NCBI RefSeq assembly: GCF_954871325.1
Contig: NC_088776.1
Coordinates: forward strand, 47,882,569 to 47,946,568
Length of the DNA stretch: 64,000 bases
Source of the DNA: Gordionus sp. m RMFG-2023
Lineage: Eukaryota; Nematomorpha; Gordioida; Chordodea; Parachordodidae
Direction: 5' to 3'
The translations under genes and the position numbers were made by a program. Below the pieces are notes generated by a model. It did no database searches. It was not told the DNA's origin and saw only the letters and a list, made by a program, of their open reading frames with translations. Positions 10,964 through 23,310 of the stretch are shown here, in pieces (the stretch's first letter is position 1; each line of letters opens with the position of its first letter).

Positions 10964-12299
10964 CTTTATTTCTATACGTTATTTTTATCGGATTGCATTT
11001 ATATATGTATTTTTTTAAAATAAAAATAATAAATTTTATATATAATATTCTTTGCGAATTTTTTTTGTCATAATAATCGTTATATTATAGAGCTTACTAA
11101 AAAGTTTCATCACTATTTTTTTAACCTTGGGGAACTCTAAATTTTGCCGAGGATAAGCCCTTTGTTTCCTGACGAATATGCTTATATTGTCGTACCTTTA
11201 AATAATTGATCGCAATTTAAAAATAAATTGCTATATATGTTGAATAAATATATATAATTTTATAAAAAAAAATATGACTATAAAATAAAAGTGCAAGAAA
11301 AGATTTTCTAAAAATGACTAATTTTTGTTTAATTTAAAAAATGCATTGCCCAAAAAAGTATAAATTATATAATTAAGAGATGAGATAATCTTTTCTTTAA
11401 TTGACATTTGTCAGAATTAAATCAATTTATAACATCATTATCATATCAATTATTGGATTTTAAAAGGTTATTAATCTTAATTATAATCACAATATATAGT
11501 CTATATTACAACTAAAAGTTAAAAATTACCCCCCCCCCCCAAAAAAAATAAATAAAATTCCACAATATTTGGAGGTATTTGTCATACGTGCACGCTGCAT
11601 GTTTTGTGAAATTAAAGTAATCATGGTAAATCATATAACACGGTCGATGTATAAATTTTTTTTTTAAAAAGTATTCATTTTTGAATAAACTTTTTTAAAA
11701 AAATATGCAATTTGTATACATAAAAAATAAAGGCTGGGAATTCCTAACCTCGAAAATCTGATTTTTCGTTAAACTTTGAGCCAATCTGGGCATTAAAATT
11801 TGATAATTTTTTTTAATTTTAAGTTAATATAATGATTTTGATTAATACTATTTGAAAATAAATTACAATATGCTTATTTCTTTAATATTTTAAAAGCTGT
11901 CAAATTAAATCTCTAAATAAAATTGTAAATTTACAAAAAACAAGTTATTTATGATCAAATACACAACTCAGATATATAAAACGATTATAGAAATAGATAG
12001 GCATTAGAGATATAAGAGCCGTAATTGACGTCAAGATAAATTAATTTTGTAGACCATGAAAAATGTTCCAGCCGAAAAATTCGTTAAAAAAAATTAAACG
12101 GTCGGGCTTGACTTTTTATAAAATTTCAACCAGCCCTGCTGGGAAATTAGTGAAAATAAAATTTCTGGCCTGAAAAGAAATAACTGGCCGAGCAACAGTG
12201 CAAAAAATCTTGCAAGGCCAAGCTGTGCAGATAGATCTCTGATCTATATTCATTTTATTTATCTATTTGCATTTAAAAAATATTCATAACATATTTTCA
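10964..12299. other. Gene-poor AT-rich spacer
   Basis: No gene recognised. Contains the likely 3' UTR of the LRR gene and a poly-C tract at about 11530-11540 followed by an A-run, the complement of the poly-G ends seen elsewhere in the window. Otherwise low-complexity AT-rich sequence. Confidence 0.4.
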
Positions 12300-12480
12300 G
12301 GCGCGTACGCAGGATTTTTTTTATAAAGGGGGGAAAGGGGTAATTAAATTAAACATTTAAAAATTGATCTATAATTTGAAATTATATTTTAAAAAATTAT
12401 GGGCGCCTTCAGAGTGGAAATTGTTTAATTTTTTAAAAAATTATGGGCGCCTTCAGAGTGGAAATTGTTTAATTTTTTAA
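12300..12480. repeat. hAT-like end with G-rich tract and 44-bp tandem duplication
   Basis: CAGGCGCGTACGCAGGATTTT at 12299 is followed by a G-rich tract, a signature repeated at 45735 and similar to 15039. It looks like the end of a dispersed DNA element. Within it a 44-bp unit containing TTATGGGCGCCTTCAGAG is duplicated in tandem (GGGCGCC at 12401 and 12445). Confidence 0.55.
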
Positions 12481-12559
12481 AATAAAGTTTGCTCATTCAT
12501 ACTTTGTCTAAAGTCAATTTTATAAATTTTGAAAAATAATGGGGAAAATTAAAAACAAT

Positions 12560-14430
12560 GACAGATGCCTTTGCATTCAATGCAAACATTGAAACGATAG
12601 ATTTCTCATAGACACTGCCAAATCGACATTAGGCTTGACAAGGAGAGGCAAATCATACAAAGAGAACTATGGTGGTGGAATGAAGAGGTATAAGCTCACT
12701 AAATAGGAAAAAAAAGCTCTATATAAAATATGGTACAAATCCAAAAACCCAGATGACAAGACAAATTACAAAAAATCCAAGAGAATAGGTACAAAAGCGG
12801 TGGCTAGGGCCAAAGCTGTGGCATACGATGACATGTATGAAGAACTACATACCAAAGAAGGGCAAAATAAAATATACAGATTAGCCAAACAGCGAGAAGA
12901 GAATTCTAGGGATATAAACGGAGCTCCGAAAGTAATCAAAAATAAAGATGGGAAATTGATAATAAAGGAAAAAGAAATAATTAATAGATGGAAAGAATAT
13001 TTTCAGGAGCTTCTCAACTTTCATCCCCACATACTACATCTAGATGAACACTCCCCATGTCCAAACCTTGTACAACCAATAACAACAAGAAATAATCACA
13101 TGCCTCAAGCATATGAAAAACAACAAGTACAGATGATATTCTGTCCTCACAAATCTGTACAATTAAATATTTGAAAATGAGATTTCTCATAAATGGAGGC
13201 TAAGCTATTTAGTTCCTATTTTCAAAAATAAAGGGGATCCATACGATTGTCAAAATTATAGGGGCATAAAACTAATGTCACACTGTCTTAAACTCAAAGA
13301 TAATAGGAAAAAGGTTAAGAGACATAATCGAAATAGGAGAGACTAAGTTTGGCTTTATGCCTGGAAGATCAACGACTGATGCAATCCACACCATTAGGCA
13401 AATGAGTGAAAAATACAGGGAAAAGAACAAAAAGCTAAACATGGTCTTTCTCGATCTAGAAAAGGCCTTCGATAGAATCCAAAGAAAACTTATCTGGTGG
13501 GCGCTACGCCCCAAAAAGGTTCCAGAAAAATATATAAGAATAATATAGGATATGTATATGGACCATATAACAATGGTCCGTAGCCCAACAGGTACATCAG
13601 CAGGCTTCACAATAGCCGAGGGAGTTCATCAAGGGTCGGCACTCAGCCCACTTCTCTTCATTACAGTAATAGATGTATTATCACAGTCTATACTTCAAAC
13701 AGTCCCTTGGAATATTATTTGCAGATGATATTGTGATACTTGCCGAATCCAAGGATGAAATGAAAGAAAGATTAGTGAGTTGGATAAATACAAGAAACAC
13801 GGACTAAATGTAAATAGAGAAAAGACAGAGTATATGGTGATAGGGGGAGATGAAACAAAGAGCATTGATATAAATGAATGGCAGATATTAGCAATTAAAA
13901 GCTGCAAATATTTGGGCTCTACTATACAAATAAACGGCACAATGGATAAAGATTAAAATTAATCAAGGGTGGTTAAAGTGGAGATCTTTATCTGGAGTGC
14001 TCTTTGACAAAAGAATCCCACACAAATTGAAGGGAAAAATTTACAGCTTCATATTACAACCAACTATTCTATATAGTTCGGAAACATGGTCAACCAAAGA
14101 ATCAGACGAAAGAAGTTTACAAACTATGGAGATGAGAATGCTGGGGTAACAAGAAAGGAAAAAGTGCGCAGTTCAAGAATATTAGAAAGTTTAAAGGTAG
14201 TGCCCATTAAGACTGATAATGGTAAACAGACGTAGGTAATATGGGCACACAGTGAGAAGGTCTACGAAAGTGATGGGCAAACGTAAAAGAGGAAGGCCAA
14301 ATGCTCAATGGGGCCATAAAGTTAGAGCCGAGAAGAAGTATAAATTAGATAAAAGAGATAGTATGAATAACATGAAGTGGAGAGAGATATTGAAGGAGCT
14401 TACCACAAGAAAATGTGAAAGCTAAAGAGG
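12560..14430 (+). pseudogene. Decayed RTE-type LINE (ORF2 part)
   Basis: Remnant of a non-LTR retrotransposon of the RTE group. In order: a linker region (YKENYGGGMKRYKL; ARAKAVAYDDMYEELHTKEG then IYRLAKQREENSRD at 12800-12920; IINRWKEYFQELLN), reverse transcriptase motifs FGFMPGRSTTDAI and MVFLDLEKAFDRI at 13350-13480, a VHQGSALSPLLF block at about 13620, and LFADDIVILAE at about 13710. A C-terminal stretch with GKRKRGRPNAQWG and MKWREILKEL lies at 14280-14400. The motifs fall in different frames and are separated by several stops and frameshifts, and the endonuclease end is missing. The copy is dead and 5' truncated, as is usual for LINEs. No clear target duplication was found. Confidence 0.85.
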
Positions 14431-15038
14431 GAATAAAAAAATCTAATGTAAAATATTTTTATTTCGATAAAAGAATAATAAAAATTCTCCAATCTATTAT
14501 TAATCTAATAATGCTATAAAATAAAGATTTATAATTTTATATTTACTTATAAATTATGACATAAAAATTTTTTTTGCTCTAAATATAGGTTGCAATCTAT
14601 ATTGCAAGCAGTAATACTTTCTATAATAATTAGTGTGCTACTGATAATTTGTTATAGATATAGTTTTGATGTAGGAAATGAGGATCAATTTATATCTTAA
14701 TATTTTTAATTTTTTTAGTTAATTAAAAGGAGCTTATGAGGACATCTATTTACAGGATATTATCATTTCTTATATCTATATTGGGAAATAAAATTTAACA
14801 TCTCAAAGAATACATGTGGAATGTGTTTTCCGATTTTACAGCATACTTGATATTAATTAAAGGATCTGATACCACGTCAAATTTTGATGTTAATAAAATT
14901 AACCTATGTCATGACTCATATTGGCCAGCTTGATAATAGAATCAGAAATTGTTATTCTAAATAATTTTGCATTATTGATTTACCATATTTAGTATATATT
15001 TTTTTTAATTTATATAATAAAATATAGTTGTGTTCACT
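14431..15038. other. AT-rich spacer, nothing recognised
   Basis: No coding or structured feature is supported in this stretch. Confidence 0.4.
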
Positions 15039-16300
15039 CAGGGCCGTAGCCAGGAATTTTTTTTGGGATGGAGGGCGTATTTTAGAGTGCCAATATTTTT
15101 TTGAAATAAAATAAATAATTAGGCACTCATAGAAATTTTTTTGCTATTTTTATTAAACATTGGTAAATGTAAATATTAATGCAAAATATTGCTATCATTT
15201 ATAATACGACGATTTTTATTTCTAAATTTTAACATAAATGAAATGAAAGCTAAATTCTATGATATTTTTTTTATAAGCCATTATAATACTAAATTTTATT
15301 ATGTCAATCTTTCCTCAATGTGCTCAATAGAACTCTCTTTAATATAGAGAATGAGGCCTCACAAAAAGTCGTTGATACCCTAATGATGGTGACTGCTGAG
15401 TAGCATTTATACAATACTTTAAATGCATATTTTTTTAAATCTAATATTTACGATATTTTTAAAAGTATGTGTTTCTTTAATTTCTGCAGCTAATAATCCT
15501 TATAAAAGTTGGTGGGGGGGGGGGGGGATAAATCTATTTAAAAAACGATCTACAATTTCATAATATTATTTTTTTAAAGAACTCCAATTGAAATCCTTTT
15601 CACAATCAAACCTTAATACCCTCAATGATAATCAATGATATATTATCAATGAGTACCCTTGATGATTTTTGAGAGATGAGATTAAATATTGATATAAATT
15701 TTTCAGCGATAATTATCAAAACAAAAGAATTATCACTTCTTTTATTTTTTAATATTTTAATTGTGGAATCAATACAATTTTTAACATCCACTATATAAGT
15801 ATCTAGTGACTGTTATTTAGTGGGTCTATTGTTATTAATACCTCATAAATTAAAATGGCCAATATAAAGTAATTGCGCATTGAGATAAAAGACTAGAGGC
15901 TTTGACTGAATCATGAGTGGAAATCTCTGAGTTAAGAGCTCTATTATAAGAGTAAAATAATACTTCACCAATCCATAATTCTCATAAATAATATGAGATG
16001 TTACTAAATTACCAGCCCACCTCTGGTATAAAAGTCTCTTAAGAATATGCCTATATATTTACAGGATACGTTAAAACGTCTGAAAAAATTGTAAAGATAA
16101 ATTATAAAAAAAAAACAATATTATCATACCAAGGCATTTTTTAACTAATTTTTCTTTTAAAGCAGGGTTTGTTCTACCATTTCGGTCAGTCATGACGTAT
16201 GCACCATCACATGTCTGGCTTATTACATTCGTTGGATTAATATTTAACTCATTATATTGTTTAAAATACAATTAATAATGATTCAGCACATTGTTTATTA
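15039..16300 (-). pseudogene. Decayed hAT transposon
   Basis: Starts with CAGGGCCGTAGCCAGGAA at 15039, a plausible hAT terminal repeat followed by a T/G-rich tract. Reading the minus strand, 15420-15300 encodes a degraded dimerisation motif (TTFCEASFSILKRVLLSTLR, compare ERSFSALRR in intact hATs). 15791-15606 encodes a middle part (DVKNCIDSTIKILKNKRSD), and 16271-16130 gives SQTCDGAYVMTDRNGR, matching the GQxYDGAxxMSG block near the second catalytic Asp of the ZMYM-like/52-kDa-repressor hAT group. Many stops and gaps separate the pieces. A 14-bp poly-G tract at about 15515 lies inside. The second terminal repeat was not found. Confidence 0.65.
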
Positions 16301-16584
16301 ATGATTTAGATTTGCTTAAATTTCTCTGCAAAAAATATACTGAATAATTATGCTCACGTTTAACCTAATGCATCTTTTGTCTCGTCAGCCTTAAGTCAAA
16401 AAAAGGCATCTCACTTTTGTTATATTTTACCGAGATGACATAGATTAGACTTCATTTTGAATTTGGGGTGATGTATATTGTGAATTTTGGATATTCATTT
16501 CATTATCTATATTATAATTTTCCGATGTCCTCACTACGTCATCGTGACGTCATGTCATCGCTACGTATTTATTTATTTTTTATT

Positions 16585-16912
16585 TGTTGATTTTATTTAT
16601 TTATTTTATACAAACAGATGATCCTTCAACTTAAATTTTCTATGCAACTGTAGGAGGCCATATTAAAACCTAAAAGTAATACATTATTTACTATTGTTGA
16701 TTTTATTTATTATTTTATACAAACAGATGGTCATATACCTTAAATTTTCTATGCAACTGTAGGAGTCCATATTAAAACCAAAAAGTAATACATTATTTAC
16801 TACTGTTGATTTTATTTATTCATTTTATTCAAACAGATGATCCTATAACTTTAATTTTCTATGCAACTGTAGGAGGCCATATTAAAACCAAAAAGTAATA
16901 CATTATTTACTA
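16585..16912. repeat. Three tandem copies of a 109-110 bp unit
   Basis: Units start with TGTTGATTTTATTTATT at 16585, 16695 and 16804. Each contains CAAACAGATG, TTTTCTATGCAACTGTAGGA and AAGTAATACATTATTTACT. An inverted partial copy with CTCCTACAGTTGCA sits at 19230-19310, so the array forms one arm of a larger broken palindrome around the LTR element at 17201-18970. Confidence 0.9.
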
Positions 16913-16929
16913 TATATTACAAATTATTA

Positions 16930-17200
16930 ATATTTTATATCTCTAGGCTTGGGAAATTTTTCCCAAAATTACTGCAACTGTAGGAGGTACAATATTAGGA
17001 AGCATATAATTAAGGAAGCATATAATTATAAAAAAGTTTATCAAGCCCAGCTCAACTATTAATAATTTTAAAAGATTTTCTCAAGCCCACCTCAATCCCT
17101 AATAATTTTGAAACCAAGCCCAGAGATATTAAATTTATAATTAATGAAGGGGAAATCTCTGATTTACCAATTAGTCTACGGGTAAAATATATTACTTTAT
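16930..17200. repeat. Copy of the GGTAAATCAGA / AAGCCCA repeat family
   Basis: Diverged units built on AAGCCCA..CTCAA..CCTAATAATTTT..AAAA, ending with an inverted GGTAAATCAGAGATTTCCCC motif at about 17150-17170. Related copies: 19010-19310, 19437-19690, 20540-20810, 48600-48833, 58180-59070. The conserved end and the imperfect internal units suggest a non-autonomous DNA transposon with subterminal repeats, but no transposase is attached to any copy here. Confidence 0.7.
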
Positions 17201-18970
17201 TGTTGTAATTGTAAACCAAATTACAAAGCCGAAGGATATTCAAATCTACTCAAGAAAAAAGAATTAAATTTCGAATGCAAATGATTTAAAGAAAGAGGAA
17301 TAAAAAAGAATGATTATTCAAATTAAGATTTTTTCAGTTTGTTTGTAAAACATTATGTAAATGAATTATAGAAAAGTATATATATATTCGAGGATATTTG
17401 TATAAGGAGAGATCATGATTTTACGAACTTAATTATAATTTTAATTTTAATTTTTGATTATTTTAATTTTTTTAAATTTAGTTGATTATATTTTTAACTT
17501 ATTATTTAATAAAGATTTAGTATCATTTTAGTTCTAACTTTTCTGATTTGACCAATATTATAGAAAAATATATATAATCGAGGATATAAGTCTGATTTAG
17601 TATCATTTTATTCTAACCTTTCTATATTTGACAACGGTTCTAATCTCTCAATCCTGTCAAAACTACAAAATGTTACAATGATGTTGGAGAGTGGAGGCGA
17701 CAGGGCAATTTCAACAATTCAGTCTAATTAACTCTCCCACTAGCCTCAGCAATATAAATATCAATCCCATATTGGTACAGGAGATTCTAAATAAAGGGGG
17801 AAGGGGATGTATGAAATGACGATCGACACAAAGACAAAGAATTAGGTCAATGAAACATGGTGTCAATATCAATGGTCGTAATTCGAAAAAGAATAGAATT
17901 AGTCGTTTAATTAAAAGGAATTCGTCACAAGAGATCGTTATACGTACAAGTGATCGATGTAGCTAAAAGAAATTCGTTATAAATTTTTATTAAAGATATA
18001 TGGTTGACTGTTATTTAAGTTGATAATATTTAGCAAAATATCAGGTTGTTGATTAACCAAAAAATCTTCATAAAGAGAAACGGCTTTTCGTCATTAGAAA
18101 ATTTATGCCGCAATCGAGCTCAATTAGAGATCGGATTTTTATTTTGGATCAAAAGATACAAGAAATCATTATCGTATAAGAGATCTTAAGGCAAAGTGGA
18201 TATATTGACAAGAAGACCAGAATGCTATCGTTAATCGTTGACAAATTATAGCCAATTGCTTATCAAAACTTTAGTATAGGAGAAAAAATCGAACAAGAAG
18301 TCGTGGAAACCATCATTACTCGCAGACAAATTATCGTCAGTGGTTTACCGTCATTAGTTACTAGAAACCGTTAGAAACAAGCAAAGACTAGGATAATGTG
18401 GGAGTAAAACGAGATATAATTAAAAGAGCTAGAAGAATGTATCGGGAACCATGCCTTACTCGCAGAATGGTGGGGTGGGACTAATCTAAGTGGAAGGGTG
18501 TTGTAATTGTAAACCAAATTACAAAGCCGAAGGATATTCAAATCTACTCAAGAAAAAAGAATTAAATTTCGAATGCAAATGATTTAAAGAAAGAGGAATA
18601 AAAAAGAATGATTATTCAAATTAAGATTTTTTCAGTTTGTTTGTAAAACATTATGTAAATGAATTATAGAAAAGTATATATATATTCGAGGATATTTGTA
18701 TAGATCATGATTTTACGAACTTAATTATAATTTTTAATTTTAATTTTTGATTATTTTAATTTTTTTTAATTTAGTTGATTATATTTTTAACTTATTATTT
18801 AATAAAGATTTAGTATCATTTTAGTTCTAACTTTTCTGATTTGACCAATATTATAGAAAAATATATATAATCGAGGATATAAGTCTGATTTAGTATCATT
18901 TTATTCTAACCTTTCTATATTTGACAACGGTTCTAATCTCTCAATCCTGTCAAAACTACAAAATGTTACA
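17201..18970 (+). mobile_element. Small non-autonomous LTR element (TRIM/LARD-like)
   Basis: Two direct repeats, 17201-17677 and 18499-18970, begin TGTTGTAATTG and end GTTACA, differing by only a few small changes, so they look like a pair of LTRs. A purine-rich AAGTGGAAGGG tract precedes the second LTR as a polypurine tract would. The 0.8-kb interior has no coding sequence, so this is a non-autonomous element. The low LTR divergence implies a fairly recent insertion. I could not find a convincing target duplication. Confidence 0.75.
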
Positions 18971-19856
18971 ATAAAAAATAATAACATAAGACTAGGTTCA
19001 AGCCTACAATATTTGGAAAAAATTTCCAAGCATCCAAGATCTTAATAATTTAAAAAGATTTTCTCAAGCCCAATTCAATTCCTAATAATTTTTGAAAACC
19101 AAGCCAATATTTATTTTGAGAAATATTTTTTAAGCCCAGTCCAACCCATAATAATTTTGAAAAAATTTTCCCAAGCCTAGAGATATTAAATTTATTGAAT
19201 TAACTCAGTTATGAATTTCTATATAAAATTAATAATTTGTAATATTTAGTAAATAATGTAATACTTTGACAATTGGTTTTAATATGGCCTCCTACAGTTG
19301 CACTAATTTTGAAAAAAATCATGCGAATTGGTAATAAGGGAAACTGAGAAAGCCTGCACAAAGCACTTATTAAAGAATCGTGACAAAATAAGGTGTCCCC
19401 TAAAATTATTTATGTTTTTTTTTACATTTTAAATTAATTGGTAAATCAGATATTTATCCTTCATGTGTAAATCAATTAAAAATTTAACTATCTCCGAGGT
19501 GGGAAAATTTTCAAAATTATATTGGATACGACTGGGCATGGAACCTCAAAATTAATATTAGCTTGCACCTGACATTAGAATATCTTTTACAAATTATTAA
19601 GGGTTGAGCTGGGCTTGGTAAACTTTTTTATAATTATATGCTTCCTAATATTGTGAGCTTGGACCTGGCATGGCACTATCGTAAAAAATGAATAAAAATC
19701 TCATTCCTCGTAATGTTCAAACTTGAATGTGCAGTACGGCCATTTTCATCAACTTTATTAATGGAAAAATATGCAGTAGTTCTGTCGTGGCCTTTATAAC
19801 AATTCTTACTACCTTTTTATGGTTGAGTTAACATTGTCGTTCATGATTCTATTTTA
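18971..19856. repeat. Two further copies of the GGTAAATCAGA / AAGCCCA family
   Basis: 19010-19310 carries AAGCCCA-type units and the inverted CTCCTACAGTTGCA arm. 19437-19690 starts with GGTAAATCAGATATTT and continues with GGGTTGAGCTGGGCTTGG units. No coding sequence is seen apart from the Helitron relic that follows. Confidence 0.65.
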
Positions 19857-20122
19857 GAGGGGGCTACCAATGCTGACATTGACAGAAATATCATTTTGCG
19901 TTCTTCTTTTACCAGTATCCCAAGGCATAGGCATATGACTCATCTTTATCCGGACGTATTGTGTTTTGTACACTGCTTTGGTAATCCGTCATTACTTTCA
20001 TCTACAACCCTAAATGATATGAAATTGTACATTAATTATTTCCTTTCCAGACAACCTTCCAGATTTATTTTGTCGCTTTTTCCATCAAAAATAAAAATGT
20101 CAACAAGGATTTGCTCTTAATT
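19857..20122 (+). pseudogene. Helitron Rep fragment
   Basis: An open stretch reads IILRSSFTSIPRHRHM then PDVLCFVHCFGNPSLL, followed by NDMKLYINYFLSRQPSRF and LSLFPSKIK. The order resembles the Helitron Rep protein region with its IILPSSFTG-PRYM, DAM-FVR-FG-PDLF and later GQ-P-DRPD-VARVFKLK motifs. Only about 88 residues remain; the HUH and helicase regions are not visible, so this is a relic. Assignment rests on motif order recalled from the family, not on an alignment. Confidence 0.55.
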
Positions 20123-20539
20123 TTATCAAATACACAACATAATAATTATTCCTTATTATTTAAAAAAAAATTAGCCTAAATTTATATGTCAATAAAAATA
20201 TTTTCTTAAAAAATATATATATATAATTTGCATATAAGTTTCATTAGTGTTTAATAGCACTTTTGTTATTTAAATAGATAGCATTTTTTTTTACTTAACA
20301 TAAAATATAGACAAATAATTTGGGAAAGGCAAGACATACATTAAATTTATCCGAAAAGCTACAATAACCCTATATAATAAACAACAATTTATTTTTTATA
20401 TATAATTATAATTGATCATATTACCAAAAAGTATAAGAGTCGGTTATTTTTATTTTATTTGTCATGATTCTCTAATAAGTGGTTTGCCCAGGCCTTCCCA
20501 GTTTCCTACGGAATTCACATGTTTTTTTTTTACATCTTA
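20123..20539. other. AT-rich spacer
   Basis: Nothing recognised; simple AT-rich sequence with a short TA microsatellite at about 20212. Confidence 0.4.
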
Positions 20540-20810
20540 AACTAACTGGTAAATCAGATAATTCCCCTTCATGTGATGATAAATCAATTAAAAATTTAAC
20601 TATCTCTGAGGTGGGAAAAAATTTTCAAAATTATATTGGATACGACTGGGCTTGGAACCTCAAAATTTATATTAGCTTGCACCTGACATGATATTATCTT
20701 TAACAAATTATTAAGGGTTGAGCTGGGCTGGATAAACTTTTTAATAATTATATGCTTCCTAATATTGTGAGCTTGGATCTGGCCAGACATCTATCATAAA
20801 AAAATGAATA
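20540..20810. repeat. Copy of the GGTAAATCAGA / AAGCCCA family
   Basis: Starts with GGTAAATCAGATAATTCCCC and runs in parallel with 19437-19690 over about 260 bp (GAGGTGGGAAAA, GGATACGACTGGGC, GGGTTGAGCTGGGCT, GCTTCCTAATATTGTGAGC), so the two are close relatives. Confidence 0.8.
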
Positions 20811-21320
20811 AAAATCTCATTCCCTGTCATTTTTGACGGGCTTTCTACTAGTTTTATTTAATTCAGGATATTTTTATATGGTGTATAAAAACATTGTTAT
20901 AAATAGTCTAGAAGAATAAATTATGATTTCATCTTTTGCAGTATCCGTACTTTTTGTTGAAATTATCCCATAAGAAGTTGCTCCTGTAGGCTAAGAAGTA
21001 GCATCAAATCAAATATTGATTCAAGATATTAACAATTACGCTAATTTGCTGGTTTACCTCAGTGTCCTTATATATATTACGATTTTTTAAAATGTCATAT
21101 TGTTATTTAATTTAAATGAGCTTTTGAGATATCATTTTATAGCAGTCCCCTCTTTGCAGCTAACGCATTGTTTTAATTGTTGAATCTACTATTGTTAAAA
21201 GGCCCCATTTGGATCGATTTTTAAAAACGGCTCGAATAAGATTTTAACCAAGATAATATTATAAAAGCCTGAAGAGTTTGCTCATAGATATCAGAAAGGT
21301 TTAGCCCTCTATTTGCCAAA
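20811..21320. other. Spacer with remnant of a CGGCTCG hAT-type MITE
   Basis: No gene is seen. 21200-21310 contains GATTTTTAAAAACGGCTCG and GCCTGAAGAGTTT, shared in diverged form with the MITE at 39712-39933. Confidence 0.4.
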
Positions 21321-21321
21321 T

Positions 21322-21640
21322 TTCAGGTTAAATATCGCTCGACTGATAAATCGCTCGGCTAACCACACTATAAATCATTTTATTACTAAATATCGCTCGG
21401 CTAACCACACTATAAATCATTTTATTACTAAATATCGCTCGGCTGAAAAATGTCGCTCGGCTAACCACATAATAAATCATTTATTACTAAATATCGCTCG
21501 GCTGAAAAATGTTGCTTGGCTAACCACACAATAAATCATTTATTACTAAATATCGCTCGGTTGAAAAATGTCTCTCGACTAATGACATAATAAATTATTT
21601 ATTACTATATATCGCTCGGCTGAGAAATATAGAACGGCTA
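21322..21640 (+). repeat. CGCTCGGCTAACCACA minisatellite
   Basis: At least six imperfect units of ATCGCTCGGCTAACCACA followed by an AT-rich AAATCATTTATTACTAA segment. The first units are about 43-44 bp; later ones alternate with a short GCTCGGCTGAAAAATG insert, giving an approximately 63-bp higher-order period. Its GC-rich core resembles the GGCTAA motifs in the MITE at 39712-39933, so it may have expanded from a transposon end. Confidence 0.9.
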
Positions 21641-23310
21641 TAAATAATCCTTTATTTATATATTATATTTACGATCATATTCTAAGTGAGCTTTCATTTT
21701 CTTAATATTAATTGAGAATTATTAATTTTTATGAATAAAATAAGTGTTTGGACAGGTATAAAAATTTTCTATTATATATTTTAGCTTCAAAACTTTTATA
21801 AAATTAAATTCAATCATGATCCTTTTTTTTATAAAAGTAAAAAATAATAATATTCTACCCGCTAGATGGCGTCAATATTAGTAATTTTTATTAAAAATAT
21901 AAAAATAATGAATGTTTTAATAAATTTTTCTTAATGAGATAAATTCTAAATACTACCACGTTGGCCTCCTAAATCAACACACCCACTTAGTAACATGACC
22001 CAATCCACATCATGTACGCAACCTTCTTCCATTGTACTAAGTTTGAGACTGTTCCTCCCTACAAAAGTGAAATAGTAAGTATAATCGGATTCTGTTTCAG
22101 ATATTATAGCTTCAATACATTTATAAAATAAAATTTACTCATTTTTTACAATCATGATAGTAAAAAAAATATTTTTCTATCCTCTAGATGATGTTTTTAA
22201 TATTTTTTATCATTCAAATTTAGAAAGCAAAAATTTTGGACTGGTCTATTTTAACTTATTCTACCAAGATGCACTAAAATGTCTAACGGTGTTTTTTTTA
22301 TTGTATTCTTTTCTATATTTTAGTAAATTAATTAGTAGTCTTTTTTAAATTTTACCATTTCCATTGATCAGAGTAATTAATAACGAGAGTAATTTTTTTT
22401 ATTGATGCATAATTATAATTCATAATTTCACGATATATATATAATAATAATGCTGTTATAATTTAAGTGATTATTTACATAAAATATTTCGGCATCGATG
22501 AAGAGAGGATTAAAATATAAATTTAAGATAATATAGTTATATATATTGACGAAATAAATAATATTCGTTATTCTAGAAATATAAGAAAGGGGCAGGCGAA
22601 GGTCGGGAAAAATAAACAACAAGTTCACTTCACTATATTATAAACCTAATTATGTATGTTGATGAAATATATCTGTTACTTTAATGGGCGAAGGGCATGC
22701 GAAAATCAGGAAAAAATAGGGAATTAAAATTTATAATAAATATTTTCATAATTACGAAATTTAAAAAATATTAAGTAGTGAGTTTATAAATGCATTTCTA
22801 AATATATTAATGAACTGAAATAATAAAATAAATTAACGAAAAGAAATAGAGCATTGGAAAAATATAAGTGTAGGACCCCTAAGCGAGTAGACCTGATTCG
22901 CGAAATATTCCAATAAAAAAATTGTAAATGCTATTATGTCTAAAAAATTACAACAACATACTTTTTATTTTAATGGATGGCGATAATAAAAAATTTACGT
23001 GATTTATGCAACTATTGTAAAAATGAATTAAAATTTTTCGGCATATATAATATATTAACTTAAAAACCCTTTAAAGAAATTAAACGACAGAATTAAAGAT
23101 ATGACAATGATCTAAGAGAATGAATTTGAAAGATAAATCTCAGAGAGTGAGAAGAATATTTATTAAATAATTATTATCCTAATTTCTAATACCCGAATCA
23201 GTAGATGTTATGATATAATACTTCACTTAATAATCATGTAAAAATAAAACGTTAATATTGTACAACTAAAAAGCTAGAACATTAATTCCCTTAGATAAAT
23301 ATAATTTAGT
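21641..23310. other. Gene-poor AT-rich region
   Basis: No gene recognised. 21780-21900 and 22090-22210 are two diverged copies of a segment with ATAGCTTCAA..TTTATAAAAT and CTAGATGRYGT. Open frames here are short and low-complexity. Confidence 0.4.

Noticed and set aside
21322-21640. Possible CRISPR array
   Set aside because: The intervening segments are themselves repeats, so it is a minisatellite.
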